A stretch of 64,000 nucleotides of DNA from Desulfuromonadales bacterium. Lineage in GTDB: Bacteria; Desulfobacterota; Desulfuromonadia; Desulfuromonadales; JAGXHI01. Under the pieces are notes generated by a model that was not told where the DNA came from, did no database searches, and worked only from the letters and a program-made list of their open reading frames with translations. A program made the position numbers and the translations under genes. The stretch covers positions 1 to 64,000 of the forward strand of contig JAGXHI010000061.1 of NCBI GenBank assembly GCA_024636295.1, given 5' to 3'. Within the stretch, counting starts at the first letter, position 1; the number at the start of each line of letters is the position of its first letter. Shown in pieces: positions 7,703-17,551 of the stretch.

Positions 7703-9519
7703 ATGAAAAAGCATGCAACCGTCTCACTGGCTATTCTGAGCCAGGTGGTAATGATTCCATTCTTCGTGGATTTTAACATTTTTGCCAAAGTGTTTTTTTT
7801 TCGCTATTTTTCCTCCTGATAATCATTTCCAGCAAGCACATCAGTTTTAAAGTTTCCAACTTCCATCACCTCACCATTTCATTTTGTGCAGTTCTTTTCC
7901 TTTCCGGGATCTTTTCTCGATCAGCTCTTACACCGATTCTATTCTGTTCTTTGCTGTTTTTGTTTTTGGTTTATTCGCTTTATTTTCTCCCTACTAGATT
8001 CCAAGATGAGAAAGTTGTTAACGCTTTTTTTTCCGCGATCCAAGTTTTCGGCGTTTCTGTTTCCTGTCTCGGCCTCTATGAATTTTTCAGTTTCCTGTCC
8101 TCTGGGAGAAGCGACGGCCCACTCATTCCATATCTTATGCCGATAAATCACAGCTTCAGGATCGCAGGGATTTACGGTCAGCCCAACATGTTTGCTCTTT
8201 TATTGGTGACGAGTCTTCTAGTATTTACCTATAAAAGCATTCATGATGAAAAATTTATAAAATATCGGTTTGTTATGCTGAAATATTTGCCTTTTTTTGC
8301 CATTGCAGTTACGTTTTTTCTAACCAATTCTAGAGCGGGACTGGTGTCTCTTTCTTTCACCATTTTTATCTTATTCGTTTCAATCATAAGAAAAAGTTAT
8401 CTTGCAGAAGATAAAGAGAAACAAAAGATTTTCTTCCAAATTCTGTTTGTGCTATTTTTCGCATTTTTGCTTGGTCATTTGATGAATCAGACCATAATCG
8501 GTGAGGGAGGGCGAGAATTCAACGTCAGCGATCGTGGGGCAGCAGCGCGCTTTGTGTTTTGGATGGCTGCTATCTTAATATTTTTCGATTACCCGTGGTT
8601 AGGGGTAGGCCTCGGAAATTATGAACTGTATCTGCCAAAATACACTGAAAAAGCCCATGATTTATTGGGGTTCGTACAATTTGAGGCCGTCGGGTATACA
8701 AAGTGGGCACATAATGAATTGCTGCAGCTCGCTTGCGAGGGCGGGTTTTTTGTTTTTACAATAATTTTATTGATTCTTTTCTGGTATTTATGGCAACTTA
8801 ATGCCTGGTTGCGGGGGCGCAGACAATGGTCATCATTGAAGCTATATTCCTATATTTTTTTGCTGCCCTTTATTGTCCAATCCATGTTTTCATGGCCCTT
8901 GCGCCACCCGGCCATAATGGTTCTGTTTTTTACATTTCTCGGTTTGTTGATATCTCAGCACCGATACAGAACCATACAAGTCTCCCCAGGTGCAAAGGGG
9001 CTGATTCGCGCAGCCGCTTTCTGCGGAGTTATGGTTCTGTTGTTGTTAAGTTATCATCAAGCCAAGATGAGAGCGTTCGTGGAGGGGATTGACCAGGAGG
9101 ACCCGCAAACCAGATTTCCCCTTTTTGAACAGCTAGCTAGGACTCCTTATCTTGAACAACCATTGTTGAACAATATGGTACCTCGATATACAAGAGTTGC
9201 CTTACGGGACGATGATAAAAGTTTTGGGGAGCAGATCTTACCATATGCGGAAAAAATTGCCTCGCTTCAGGGCGGGCATTGGCAATGGTTCAACTTGGGG
9301 CTGATCTATCATCTCCTGGCGCGTGAGGAGGAGGCCAAACAGGCGGTTAGACGCGCCATCGATTTAAAGCCCTCAGAAGGTAAGTATTGGGAATTTGAAC
9401 ATTATCTAAATATGCTGAGGGCCTCCAAACAGACCGGACGTCCATTGAAGGAATTTCTGCCGATTCCCCCTGATGGGGGGGCATCCGATGTTAAAGAAGT
9501 GTTTGAATTACATGATTGA
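7703..9519 (+). pseudogene. PglL/Wzy-like O-oligosaccharyl ligase, frameshifted in a T9 tract
   Basis: Polytopic membrane protein of the O-antigen ligase/Wzy/PglL family, which moves a lipid-linked glycan onto LPS or a pilin-like protein. The bulk reads from 7951 in one frame (522 residues from a TTG), with Wzy_C-type features: GQPNMFALLLVTS, TNSRAGL, and the periplasmic KWAHNELLQLACEGG loop, then a C-terminal TPR-like segment (HWQWFNLGLIYHLLAREEEA). A good N-terminus begins at ATG 7703 in another frame (MKKHATVSLAILSQ) and runs into that frame if one T is added to the nine at 7793-7801; without it the N-terminal frame stops after the second YFSS. Sequence error, phase variation, ribosomal slippage or decay are all possible. 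Confidence 0.8.
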
Positions 9520-10429
9520 ATTAAAGTCGCTCTATAAAACGTACTCACCCGGTTTGTTCAAAAAAAAGGTCCCTGCTGTCCGAGGTTTAAGTTTAGAAAT
9601 AAACCACGGTGATGTTATCGGACTGGTAGGACCTAACGGAGCCGGTAAGAGCACCACAATTCGCATGCTTCTCGGCCTGATCCGTCCAGACAGAGGGTCA
9701 ATCTCCTTTCGAGGTGTTCCTCTGAAGGATGCCGACATCCAGTATGACATCGGCTATCTCCCAGAAAACCCCTACCTCTACGACCACCTCACCTTGGAAG
9801 AACTCCTCGCCTTCAGCGGCAGGGCCTCGGGTCTTTCATCGGCCGAAACGAAAAAACGAGGCGGCGAGCTGATGGAAAAGCTCGCCATGACCGAGGCGCG
9901 CAAGCGCCCCTTGCGGACCTTCTCAAAGGGAATGCTGCAGCGGGCCGGAATCTGCTTCGCTCTTCTGCACGATCCCTCGGTGGTCATCCTCGATGAACCG
10001 ATGTCTGGTCTCGATCCGGTGGGGCGGAAGATGGTGTTCGATTTGGTGACCGATCTTAAGGGGCAGGGGAAGACGATCTTCTTTTGTTCTCACATCCTGA
10101 ACGATGTCGAGCGGCTGTGCGACCGGATCGGGCTAATGGTGGGGGGGCGGCTTCTCCGGGTTCTGAAACGGGAGGACTTCGCCGCGCACGGCGAAGCTTC
10201 TCTTCATCTCGTGGTGAACAGGCTTGGGGAACAGGAACTCAGCGGGCTCCATCCCCTGCTCTCGGATATCGCCGAGGAGAGCGGGCGACACGTTCTTAGC
10301 TTTCCGGCCAAATCGCTTACGGCCGTCTCCGAGCAGCTACATGCTCTGAACGTTGAGGTTCTAGCCAGTCGAAGCGACCGGCTTTCCCTGGAAGAGATGT
10401 TCATGCAGGCGGTGGAGGAGAACCGATGA
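9512..10429 (+). CDS. ABC transporter ATP-binding protein
   Basis: A 305-residue ATPase of the ABC-2 exporter type. Walker A is GPNGAGKST (near residue 40), the Q-loop region is YLPENPYLYDHLT, the signature is TFSKGMLQRAG, Walker B is VVILDEPMSGLDP and the switch His follows in FFCSHILNDVE. The last 80 residues form the small C-terminal domain common in this class. I choose ATG 9512 because MIELKSLYKTY is the normal N-terminus; it overlaps the end of the ligase gene by eight bases (ATGATTGA). The permease gene overlaps the 3' end by four bases. Confidence 0.92.
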   Translation: MIELKSLYKTYSPGLFKKKVPAVRGLSLEINHGDVIGLVGPNGAGKSTTIRMLLGLIRPDRGSISFRGVPLKDADIQYDIGYLPENPYLYDHLTLEELLAFSGRASGLSSAETKKRGGELMEKLAMTEARKRPLRTFSKGMLQRAGICFALLHDPSVVILDEPMSGLDPVGRKMVFDLVTDLKGQGKTIFFCSHILNDVERLCDRIGLMVGGRLLRVLKREDFAAHGEASLHLVVNRLGEQELSGLHPLLSDIAEESGRHVLSFPAKSLTAVSEQLHALNVEVLASRSDRLSLEEMFMQAVEENR

Positions 10430-11241
10430 AGAAAGTGATGGCTCTTTCCAGGATCACGTTTCTCGAGGGGATCCGCAACCGGTCCGTTTTCGGCATCGCT
10501 CTTTTTTCCCTGTTCATCCTCGGGCTGAATATCGCGGTTGCCGGATTCTTCATGCGCGATGTCGGCAAGGTGACCGTCGATATGAACCTGAGCGCTCTTT
10601 CGGTGGCAGGGCTGCTGCTGGTGTTCTTTGTCGGCGTCAACCTGATGGCCAAGGACATCGACCGAAAGACGATTCATCTGGTCCTGTCCAAACCGATTTC
10701 ACGGATGGAGTATATCTGGGGAAAATATCTCGGAATCCTCTTTTTTATCGCAACCTCGCTTGCCGTTCTTTTGGTGCTGTCGTGTCTGACCGTTCTCCTG
10801 CTTAACGGCATGTACGCCGGTTATTTCGGCGCGTTTTCCTGGCCCATGTTTTTTACCGCGGCTTTTTTCGTTTTCGTCAAGATCGCGGTCCTCGGCGCCA
10901 TTGTGGTTTTTTTTAGCACGATCACATCCAATTCCTTCATCACTCTGATCTTCTCCATCTGCGCTTTTATCATCGGCACCACCATAGAGGAAGTTGTTTT
11001 CTATCTCCGCTCCGGTTTCGCCGAACAGGAGATCGCAATATCCGAATCGCTGCGGAAATTCATCGAGGCGGTATCATATCTCGTACCCAACCTGGCCGCT
11101 TTCGATTTCAAGACCGAGGCCGCCCACGGCCTCGCCGTCGGCTGGGGCCGGATAGGCTTCTCTCTCGGTTACGGTGCCGTGTATGTCATCCTGCTTCTTA
11201 TCCTTGCCTCCGTCATTTTCAGCCGACGGGAGTTCAACTGA
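10426..11241 (+). CDS. ABC-2 type transporter permease
   Basis: A 271-residue membrane protein with six predicted hydrophobic segments: residues about 18-40 (SVFGIALFSLFILGLN), 58-75 (LSVAGLLLVFFVGVNL), 102-130, 140-170, 175-195 and a last one at about 250-265. The motif DIDRKTIHLVLSKPISRMEYIWGKYLG after the second helix is typical of ABC-2 permeases such as those in NosY and GldF groups. It overlaps the ATPase gene (ATGA) and the next gene (TGATG), so the three form one translational unit. The substrate is not known; the context suggests a cell-envelope molecule. Confidence 0.85.
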   Translation: MKKVMALSRITFLEGIRNRSVFGIALFSLFILGLNIAVAGFFMRDVGKVTVDMNLSALSVAGLLLVFFVGVNLMAKDIDRKTIHLVLSKPISRMEYIWGKYLGILFFIATSLAVLLVLSCLTVLLLNGMYAGYFGAFSWPMFFTAAFFVFVKIAVLGAIVVFFSTITSNSFITLIFSICAFIIGTTIEEVVFYLRSGFAEQEIAISESLRKFIEAVSYLVPNLAAFDFKTEAAHGLAVGWGRIGFSLGYGAVYVILLLILASVIFSRREFN

Positions 11242-12092
11242 TGCGACGATGGGGGCTCTTTCTTCTCGTACTGGCCCCATTCCTCGTCGGCCATGTGTCC
11301 CTGAGCCGGGGGATGTGGGAGAACCGGGCGCAGGTGAGAAGCGAGACGGAGGCAGGGTATGTCCTGCCGTCCAAGTTCAGCCGCATCCTGGCGCTCGGGT
11401 ACAAGGGCGTCCTTTCCGATTTTCTCTTCCTGAAGACCGCTACCTTCTACGGCGAGAGGCACATGCTCGGGAAATCCCTCGACGAGGCTGATTGGGCGTT
11501 TCTGAAGGCCGGCCTCGATGTCGTGACGGACCTGGATCCATACTTTTTCGATCCCTATCTCCTGGCGGAGAGCTACCTAGCCTGGGAAGGGAGGATCGAC
11601 GAGGCCAACCTGATCCTTGAAAAAGGACTGAAGCATCGCGACTGGGACTGGCGCCTCCCTTATTTCATTGGATTCAATCATTTCTATTTCCAGCAGGATT
11701 ACGAGATGGGCGCCGAGTACATCATGGAGGCGGCCAGCAGGCCGGGGAGCCATCCCTTTCTTAAAACTCTTGCCGCCCGGCTAGCCTACTACGGAGGAAA
11801 GGCCGAAACGGGAATAGTTTTTCTCAGAGGGATCCTGGCTGAGATGGATGATCCCCATTTTCGTGCGCCCCTGGAAAAGCGGTTGCTGGCCCTCGAAAGG
11901 GCGGCGGAACTGGAGAAATTGGTTGATCGTTTTCAAGATGAGCAAGGGCATCCGCCCGAGCGTATAGGTGATCTTGTACTAGCTGGATACATTGACGCCT
12001 TGCCTACCGAACCCTATGGTGGAGAGTGGGTCATCCTTGCAACCGGCCGGATATATAGCACCAGTAAATTTGTGAGCGGCAAAGGAGGATGA
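11241..12092 (+). CDS. TPR-like membrane-anchored protein of the ABC operon
   Basis: A 283-residue protein with one N-terminal membrane segment (WGLFLLVLAPFLVGHVSLS) and a helical, TPR-like body. Repeated helices can be seen at about residues 90-125 (DPYFFDPYLLAESYLAWEGR), 130-165 and 170-205. The C-terminal motif EPYGGEWVILATGRIYSTS resembles the ends of some pseudopilin-like or sorting-associated proteins but I do not recognise a named family. It starts on the last base of the permease gene, so it probably works with the transporter, perhaps as a periplasmic partner. A degraded second copy follows directly. Confidence 0.75.
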   Translation: MRRWGLFLLVLAPFLVGHVSLSRGMWENRAQVRSETEAGYVLPSKFSRILALGYKGVLSDFLFLKTATFYGERHMLGKSLDEADWAFLKAGLDVVTDLDPYFFDPYLLAESYLAWEGRIDEANLILEKGLKHRDWDWRLPYFIGFNHFYFQQDYEMGAEYIMEAASRPGSHPFLKTLAARLAYYGGKAETGIVFLRGILAEMDDPHFRAPLEKRLLALERAAELEKLVDRFQDEQGHPPERIGDLVLAGYIDALPTEPYGGEWVILATGRIYSTSKFVSGKGG

Positions 12093-12672
12093 GCTCTCAT
12101 CCAATGCAGGATTTTCATTTCCGACCCGACTGCAGAAAAATAGATCTGTCCCAAACGGCGCTGAGGAGACGAACGCAATCCTTCTCAAGGGGGCCGACCA
12201 TAGGGATTGGCATCTCCCCTTTTTCACCGGTTTCAATTTCCTCTATTTCCTGCAGGATCACCAATTGGGTGCTGAACGGGTCATGCGGACCGCCGAGATA
12301 CCAGGCTCAGGCTCTCCTTCGTTTCTCCCCACCCTCGGATCTCGCCTGGGCTTGTTACGGTGGGGATGCGCGCACGGGAGTCGCTTTTCTCCGGGAGTTT
12401 CGGGCGCAGGTGGCCGAACCCTCATTGCGCGCCATTATCGACCGGAGGCTCCAAGCTCTTGAGACTGTATTGAAACTGGAGACTGCGGTGGCCACCTTCA
12501 GGGATCAATATAGTCGTCTCTTCAGGACGAAGGAATTTGTCGAGAAGGGTTTTATCGATGAAATTCCCCCAGATCCCTACGGAGGGGAATGGGGACTCTC
12601 AAGAATGGCCGGGTCTTCAGTACGAGCAAGTTTACCGTGCTACCAGCAAAAGAGGTTATTCCCCCGGATTAG
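12093..12672 (+). pseudogene. Degraded paralogue of the preceding TPR-like gene
   Basis: Three reading frames together recover the second half of the upstream 283-residue protein. HRDWHLPFFTGFNFLYF and GAERVMRTAE match HRDWDWRLPYFIGFNHFYF and GAEYIMEAAS; after a frame change WACYGGDARTGVAFLREF matches LAYYGGKAETGIVFLRGI; IDEIPPDPYGGEW matches IDALPTEPYGGEW; after another frame change NGRVFSTSKF matches TGRIYSTSKF and the copy ends at TAG 12670-12672. At least two indels and loss of the N-terminal half make this a decaying tandem duplicate. Confidence 0.85.
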
Positions 12673-12699
12673 GTATAAAGCCTGAGCGGAGAATTTTGA

Positions 12700-14022
12700 A
12701 TGTATCGCCGAGCAATCTCTCCTTCCAAGATTCTCCACTCTGCTCGTTTCCGCCGGCTTTCTAAGGAAGGATTTGTGGTTGTTTTCGGCCAGGCGCTGGC
12801 GGTGGCCGGGGCGCTGGCCGGGGTCCGACTTCTTACGCAATTGCTCGACCCGACCGCATACGGCGAACTGGTATTGGGAATGACCCTTGCCACTCTGGTA
12901 AACCAGACCTTTCTCGGTCCCCTTGGAAATGGGGTCATTCGTTTCTTCGCCCCCGCGGTAGAAAAAGGAGATCTCGGAGGCTATTTGAAAGCAGTACGCC
13001 GATTAGTATTTTTAGCAACCGGTCTCCTTATTATCCTGGCGCTACTGGTGGTTGCCGTGCTGCTTATGGCCGGTCTGAGCGGGTGGATTGCCATCGTCGC
13101 CGCCTCCTTTATTTTCGCCCTTTTTGCTGGTTATAACTCGATTCTCGGTGGTATGCAGAATGCTGCACGCCGACGTTCCGTGGTGGCTCTCCATCAGGGG
13201 TTAGAACCCTGGGCACGCTTTCTGATTGCCGGCGGTTTGATCATTTCTCTGGGTGCCACCAGTTCGGTGGCAATGGTTGGCTATGCTATGGCCCTCGTGG
13301 TGGTTTCGGCGTCCCAGTATTTTTGCTTCAGAAGCACCATTCCTGAATATGTCCAAGGAAATCATATTGAAAATGGCTGGCGGGGGGAGGTGTTGGCCTT
13401 CTCGTGGCCAATCTCCATATTCGGGGTTTTTACTTGGCTGCATCTAGTCTCCGACCGTTGGGCGCTCAATGCTTTTGCAAGTACGCAAGAGGTAGGGCTT
13501 TATGCCGTGCTTTTTCAGTTGGGATATCATCCCATGTCAATGGCAATAGGCGTTGCAATGCAGTTTTTTGTCCCTATTTTTTACCAGCGGGCAGGAGACG
13601 GCACCGATGAATGGCGAAAGACAGGCGTACAGCGTCTGAGCTCTCGTTTGGTCTGGATGGTCCTGCTTCTGACGGGGATTATTTCATTGGTGACTTTCTC
13701 AATTCATTCTCAAATTTTTGCCGTTCTAGCCGCCAAGGAATATGGCGCCGTGTCTTACTTGTTGCCATGGGTGCTGTTGGCGGGGGGAGTTTTTGCTGCC
13801 GGGCAGGTAATTGCCCTCAATCTAATGAGCCACTTGAAAACCCGACGGATGATGCTCGGAAAAATAACAACCGCAATTATAGGAGTCATTGGCAATATTG
13901 CTGGTGCTTACTGGTATGGCACCGCTGGAATTGTTGCCGCAGGAGTTATTTTTTCGATTGTCTACTTTATTTGGATGGCACTCCTTTTGCGTACTGAGAC
14001 GGTCAGGGGGCTTGATGATTAA
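12700..14022 (+). CDS. Polysaccharide flippase (Wzx/MATE-like)
   Basis: A 440-residue polytopic membrane protein of the oligosaccharide flippase family, which moves undecaprenyl-linked glycans across the inner membrane. About twelve hydrophobic helices are visible, with the family start FVVVFGQALAVAGALAGVRLLTQLLDPTAYG, the LGPLGNGVIRFFAPA loop and a final helix with IVAAGVIFSIVYFIWMALLL. Size is normal for Wzx. It opens the glycan locus and overlaps the FkbM gene by eight bases. It is a non-essential guess whether it serves LPS, capsule or pilin glycan. Confidence 0.85.
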   Translation: MYRRAISPSKILHSARFRRLSKEGFVVVFGQALAVAGALAGVRLLTQLLDPTAYGELVLGMTLATLVNQTFLGPLGNGVIRFFAPAVEKGDLGGYLKAVRRLVFLATGLLIILALLVVAVLLMAGLSGWIAIVAASFIFALFAGYNSILGGMQNAARRRSVVALHQGLEPWARFLIAGGLIISLGATSSVAMVGYAMALVVVSASQYFCFRSTIPEYVQGNHIENGWRGEVLAFSWPISIFGVFTWLHLVSDRWALNAFASTQEVGLYAVLFQLGYHPMSMAIGVAMQFFVPIFYQRAGDGTDEWRKTGVQRLSSRLVWMVLLLTGIISLVTFSIHSQIFAVLAAKEYGAVSYLLPWVLLAGGVFAAGQVIALNLMSHLKTRRMMLGKITTAIIGVIGNIAGAYWYGTAGIVAAGVIFSIVYFIWMALLLRTETVRGLDD

Positions 14023-14863
14023 CCGATTCCTAACCAAGCTGAGACCTGTAGTCGAACGCTTTCCGCGCTTGTCAGCTATCTACCGAAATTTTCGGGATGA
14101 AGCCGCCGCCTGGGCAAAACCGCAGGCTACGCCTTGGGGATTCAGTCTGGCCGGCAATGAATCGATGGCACGGGGGACCTTCGAGGCGAGAGAGACTGAA
14201 ATCATACGTGGATTCCTTGCTGAAATTGATGTATTCGTAAATGTCGGTGCCAATATCGGATATTACTGCTGTCATGCGTTAAGCATGGAAAAAGAGGTCA
14301 TTGCGGTCGAACCGATCCAGAGGAATCTGCGATTTTTGTACCAGAATATCAAAAATAACGGGTGGTCTGATATCGAGATATATCCGCTGGCACTATCCAA
14401 CTCGATAGGAGTCCTGGAAATCTTCGGTGGAAATACCGGCGCCTCGATACTGAAGGGGTGGGCGGGGATATCCGAAAATTATGTCACACTTGTGCCGACA
14501 TCGACCCTTGATCGGGTTTTTAGAGACCGCTTTCGGGGAAAGAAAGTCCTGATTCTGATCGATATCGAAGGGGCGGAAAAACGAATGCTGAAAGAGGCCA
14601 ACCTCCTATTGGACAATCACCCGAAACCGATCTGGATTATGGAAATTGCCATTGGGAGACTCCGACCTGGTGGTACCGAATTCGATTCAGACCCAAAATC
14701 CATTTTTGAAATATTTTTCCAGCACGGGTATGAAGCATTCGAAATTGGAGAGGTCATGCAGCCTGTCACTGTGGCGCAGCTCGGTTTATTCTCCGGCGGA
14801 GATCGCGAATTTATATCTCACAATTTCCTGTTCGTGGAACGTGGGTCACTCGATGTTTTTTGA
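14015..14863 (+). CDS. FkbM-family methyltransferase
   Basis: A 282-residue SAM-dependent methyltransferase of the FkbM family, commonly acting on sugar hydroxyls in surface glycans. Motif I is FVNVGANIGYYCCHA, the acidic strand is VIAVEPIQRNLRFLYQNI, and the late family motif is LILIDIEGAEKRMLKEA. The start at 14015 gives MINRFLTKLRP and overlaps the flippase gene (ATGATTAA); an in-frame extension upstream only covers flippase sequence. The acceptor sugar cannot be told. Confidence 0.88.
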   Translation: MINRFLTKLRPVVERFPRLSAIYRNFRDEAAAWAKPQATPWGFSLAGNESMARGTFEARETEIIRGFLAEIDVFVNVGANIGYYCCHALSMEKEVIAVEPIQRNLRFLYQNIKNNGWSDIEIYPLALSNSIGVLEIFGGNTGASILKGWAGISENYVTLVPTSTLDRVFRDRFRGKKVLILIDIEGAEKRMLKEANLLLDNHPKPIWIMEIAIGRLRPGGTEFDSDPKSIFEIFFQHGYEAFEIGEVMQPVTVAQLGLFSGGDREFISHNFLFVERGSLDVF

Positions 14864-15635
14864 AAGCTTCCGCCGTTTCCATTGGCTCTTACGGTCTCAA
14901 TTCGGAATTGACCCGAAAATTGCTTTACGTTCATTACGGGGGTTGCCGCGTTATGTGCTTGACCTATACCATTTCCGGTCCCGGTACGCTGGATGCCTTC
15001 GATTGATGCCTTGTCTGCGCGACTGGTACGATGAGGGAGGGGCCACCAAAAGCGAGTATTTCTGGCAGGATCTGTTGGTTGCCAGAATGATTTTTTCGGC
15101 CAAGCCGCACAGACATGTGGACATCGGGTCTCGTATCGATGGATTTGTAGCCCATGTGGCTGCATTTCGCGAAATTGAGGTATTCGATATTAGGCCTATT
15201 CACGCGTCCATACCGGGCGTGATATTCCGGCAGGAAGATCTCATGCAGTCGTTTTTCGCCATGTCAGACTACTGCGATTCACTTTCCTGTCTACATGCGC
15301 TTGAGCATTTCGGATTGGGGCGTTATGGCGACCCGCTTGATCCAGACGGCTTTTCCAAAGGCTTGGCCAACATGTCAGGTTTATTGAAGAGCGGTGGAAT
15401 ACTTTATTTATCGGTCCCATTAGGAATTGATCGGGTCGAATTCAATGCCAACCGGGTTTTCGATCCCCAGCGAATAATCGATCTCGCAAGAGGAAATTCG
15501 CTCGAGCTTTCGGCTCTTTCTATCATCCAAGAGGGAAGGGTTATGGAAGCTCCCATGAAAGATCTTTCGAAGCTGGCAAGCCAGCGGTATGCGCTGGGAA
15601 TTTTCACTTTTCGTAAAAGGTTTAGCACTCTTTAA
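14853..15635 (+). CDS. DUF268 family protein (probable methyltransferase fold)
   Basis: A 260-residue protein of the DUF268 family. The visible core is HRHVDIGSRIDGFVAHVA, then VFDIRPI, EDLMQSFFAMSDYCDSLSCLHALEHFGLGRYGDPLDPDG, and the late strand LKSGGILYLSVPLG, a layout like a Rossmann SAM-binding protein with the GSRIDG loop as motif I and LHALEH as a post-motif. DUF268 genes usually lie in surface polysaccharide loci; activity is not established. ATG 14853 overlaps the end of the FkbM gene by eleven bases. Confidence 0.8.
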   Translation: MFFESFRRFHWLLRSQFGIDPKIALRSLRGLPRYVLDLYHFRSRYAGCLRLMPCLRDWYDEGGATKSEYFWQDLLVARMIFSAKPHRHVDIGSRIDGFVAHVAAFREIEVFDIRPIHASIPGVIFRQEDLMQSFFAMSDYCDSLSCLHALEHFGLGRYGDPLDPDGFSKGLANMSGLLKSGGILYLSVPLGIDRVEFNANRVFDPQRIIDLARGNSLELSALSIIQEGRVMEAPMKDLSKLASQRYALGIFTFRKRFSTL

Positions 15636-15649
15636 GGTTGAGGTAGTTC

Positions 15650-16025
15650 CATGCTTTTTCGCAATCTCAATGAAGAAAACCGTCAGGTGTGGATAAAGAA
15701 AACACTTTTCCTTCTCCCCCAAGGCGGCGGATTCTTGATGCAGGGGCTGGCGAACTGCGCAACCGTTCATTCTGCAATCATTTGAAATACGTCTCTCAGG
15801 ATTTTTGCCAATATGATGGTGAGGGCGACGGCGGGTGGGATACCGTCCGCATTGACCTGGTTCCGACATCGCAGATATTCCCAAGCAGGATGGCGCCTTC
15901 GACGCCATCCTGTGCAGTGAGGTCCTTGAGCATGTGCCCGAGCCGACCACAAGGCCCTCGATGAGTTTGCTCGGTTGCTCAAGCCGGGGGGCTGATCTTG
16001 ACCGTTCCGTTTGCCTCACTAGTTC
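15650..16025 (+). pseudogene. Broken SAM methyltransferase, 5' part
   Basis: Fragments of a class I methyltransferase in different frames: RILDAGAGELRNRSFCNHL and YVSQDFCQYDGEGDGGWDT in one frame, then DIADIPKQDGAFDAILCSEVLEHVPEPT in another (about 15862-15945), then LLKPGGLILTVPFASLV with further frame slips before 16025. These are motif I, the Asp strand, and the post-I acidic and LKPGG strands in correct order. The reading frame breaks at least twice, and an insertion element lies directly after it, with a possible C-terminal remnant beyond. Confidence 0.82.
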
Positions 16026-17551
16026 AGTCGTCCCTGAAAAAATATAACTATCTGTATTTATTACTTTATCTTTCGTTTTATGATTGTTAAAATCACCAGA
16101 AACAGTTGTTTTCACTTCAAAACCTGGTGATTTCATGAAGCCAAAGAAGCCACAACATCAAGATCAAACGGATCTGTTTCGGTCACGACTCGACCAGATT
16201 CTGGATCGCAAGCACCCGCTGTTCATGCTGGCCAACCAGATCGACTGGTCTGTCTTTGATAAAAAGTTCGGCAGGCTGTATGCCGACCGGGGGCGACCCG
16301 CGCTATCGACCCGACTGATGGTCGGTCTGCACTACCTCAAGCATGCGTTCAACGAGAGCGACGAGTCGGTAGTGGCCCGGTTGCTGGAGAACGGCTATTG
16401 GATGTACTTCTGCGGTTTCGAGTTCTTCATCCATCGCCTGTCGCTGGATCCGAGTTCGCTGGTACGCTGGCGTAAACGGATCGGGCCGAAGGACATGGAG
16501 CGGTTGCTGGCTGAGACGCTGGAGACGGCCAAGCGCGGCGAGCATCTGACCCAACGGCACATGGATCGGGGCAACGTCGATACGACGGTCCAGGAGAAGG
16601 CCATCGCCTATCCGACCGATGCCCGGCTGTATCACAAGGCCCGCGTGTTACTGCTCAAGGCCGCCAGGCAGCGTAACATCAGGTTGCGCCAGAGCTACCT
16701 GCGTTTGGGCAAACGCGCCCTGATCATGTCCAGCCGTTATGCCCATGCCCGGCAGATGCGGCGCGCGAAGGCCGAGCAGAAGAAGGTCAAGAACTACCTG
16801 GGTCGAGTGTATCGCAACATCCTGCGCAACTGTCCGCAGCCTGATGAGCAACTGGCGGAGTTGCTGGACTTGACCCGGAGGCTGCTGAACCAGAAGCGCC
16901 ATGACAAGAACAAGCTGTACAGCCTGCATGCTCCGGAAGTGGAGTGCATCAGCAAGGGCAAGGCGCACAAGAAGTACGAGTTTGGCTGCAAGGTTTCTGT
17001 AGCCACGACGTCCAAAGACAACTGGATTCTCGGGGTGGAAGCCTTGCACAACAATCCGTTTGACGGCCATACTCTTCAAGGCGCACTGGAGCAGGTCAAG
17101 CGGATTGTCGGCTGGGATGCCGAGAACGCCTACTGCGACAAAGGCTACAAGGGTAATCCGAAGCGACTGGGGCAAACCAACGTTCATCTGGCCAACCGGC
17201 GCAAGAGCAATATGAAGCCGAGCGAATGGCGCTGGTTTAAACGACGAAGCGCCATTGAGCCAGTCATTGGCATATGAAGCAGGACAACCGGATGGATCGC
17301 AACTATCTCAAGGGAACCGACGGCGACAAGATGAACGCCATCCTGGCGGCATGCGGTTTCAACCTGAGAAAGCTCCTGAGAGCTCTTCTTTGGCTTGTTT
17401 TCAAAGAACTGGGACGGCTCGGATTGCTTCTGCAGCCGCTGAAATCACTCGTCACAACTCTGTCGTTGACGGTTTAAGAATGTAGCGTTGCATCCGGCTC
17501 TCTATGTTGGCGGCGTCTGTGGGTCCGAATGCGCATTTTTCAGGGACGACT
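16026..17551 (+). mobile_element. IS5-family-like insertion sequence
   Basis: A 1526-bp element bounded by 16-bp perfect inverted repeats: AGTCGTCCCTGAAAAA at 16026-16041 and its reverse complement at 17536-17551. It holds one transposase gene in two frames. A further hairpin (AAATCACCAG at 16090-16099 with CTGGTGATTT at 16124-16133) stands right before the transposase ATG and could limit read-in expression. No clean target duplication is seen: flanks are ...AGTTC and ATTTC.... It lies within a methyltransferase remnant. Confidence 0.8.
16135..17477 (+). pseudogene. IS5-like transposase with one-base frameshift
   Basis: DDE transposase of the IS5 superfamily. Residues from ATG 16135 read MKPKKPQHQDQTDLFRSRLD, then RPALSTRLMVGLHYLKHAF, SLVRWRKRIG, the first catalytic Asp region VDTTVQEKA, HKKYEFGCKVSV, the second Asp region AENAYCDKGYKG and the Glu region RRSAIEPVIG, where the frame stops at 17277. 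The continuation MKQDNRMDRNYLKGTDGDKMNAIL follows in another frame to 17477. Adding one C to GGCATATG near 17270 (GGCCATATG) would join them as VIGHMKQDNRM, the usual wording. Either a real deletion or a sequencing error. Confidence 0.85.
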
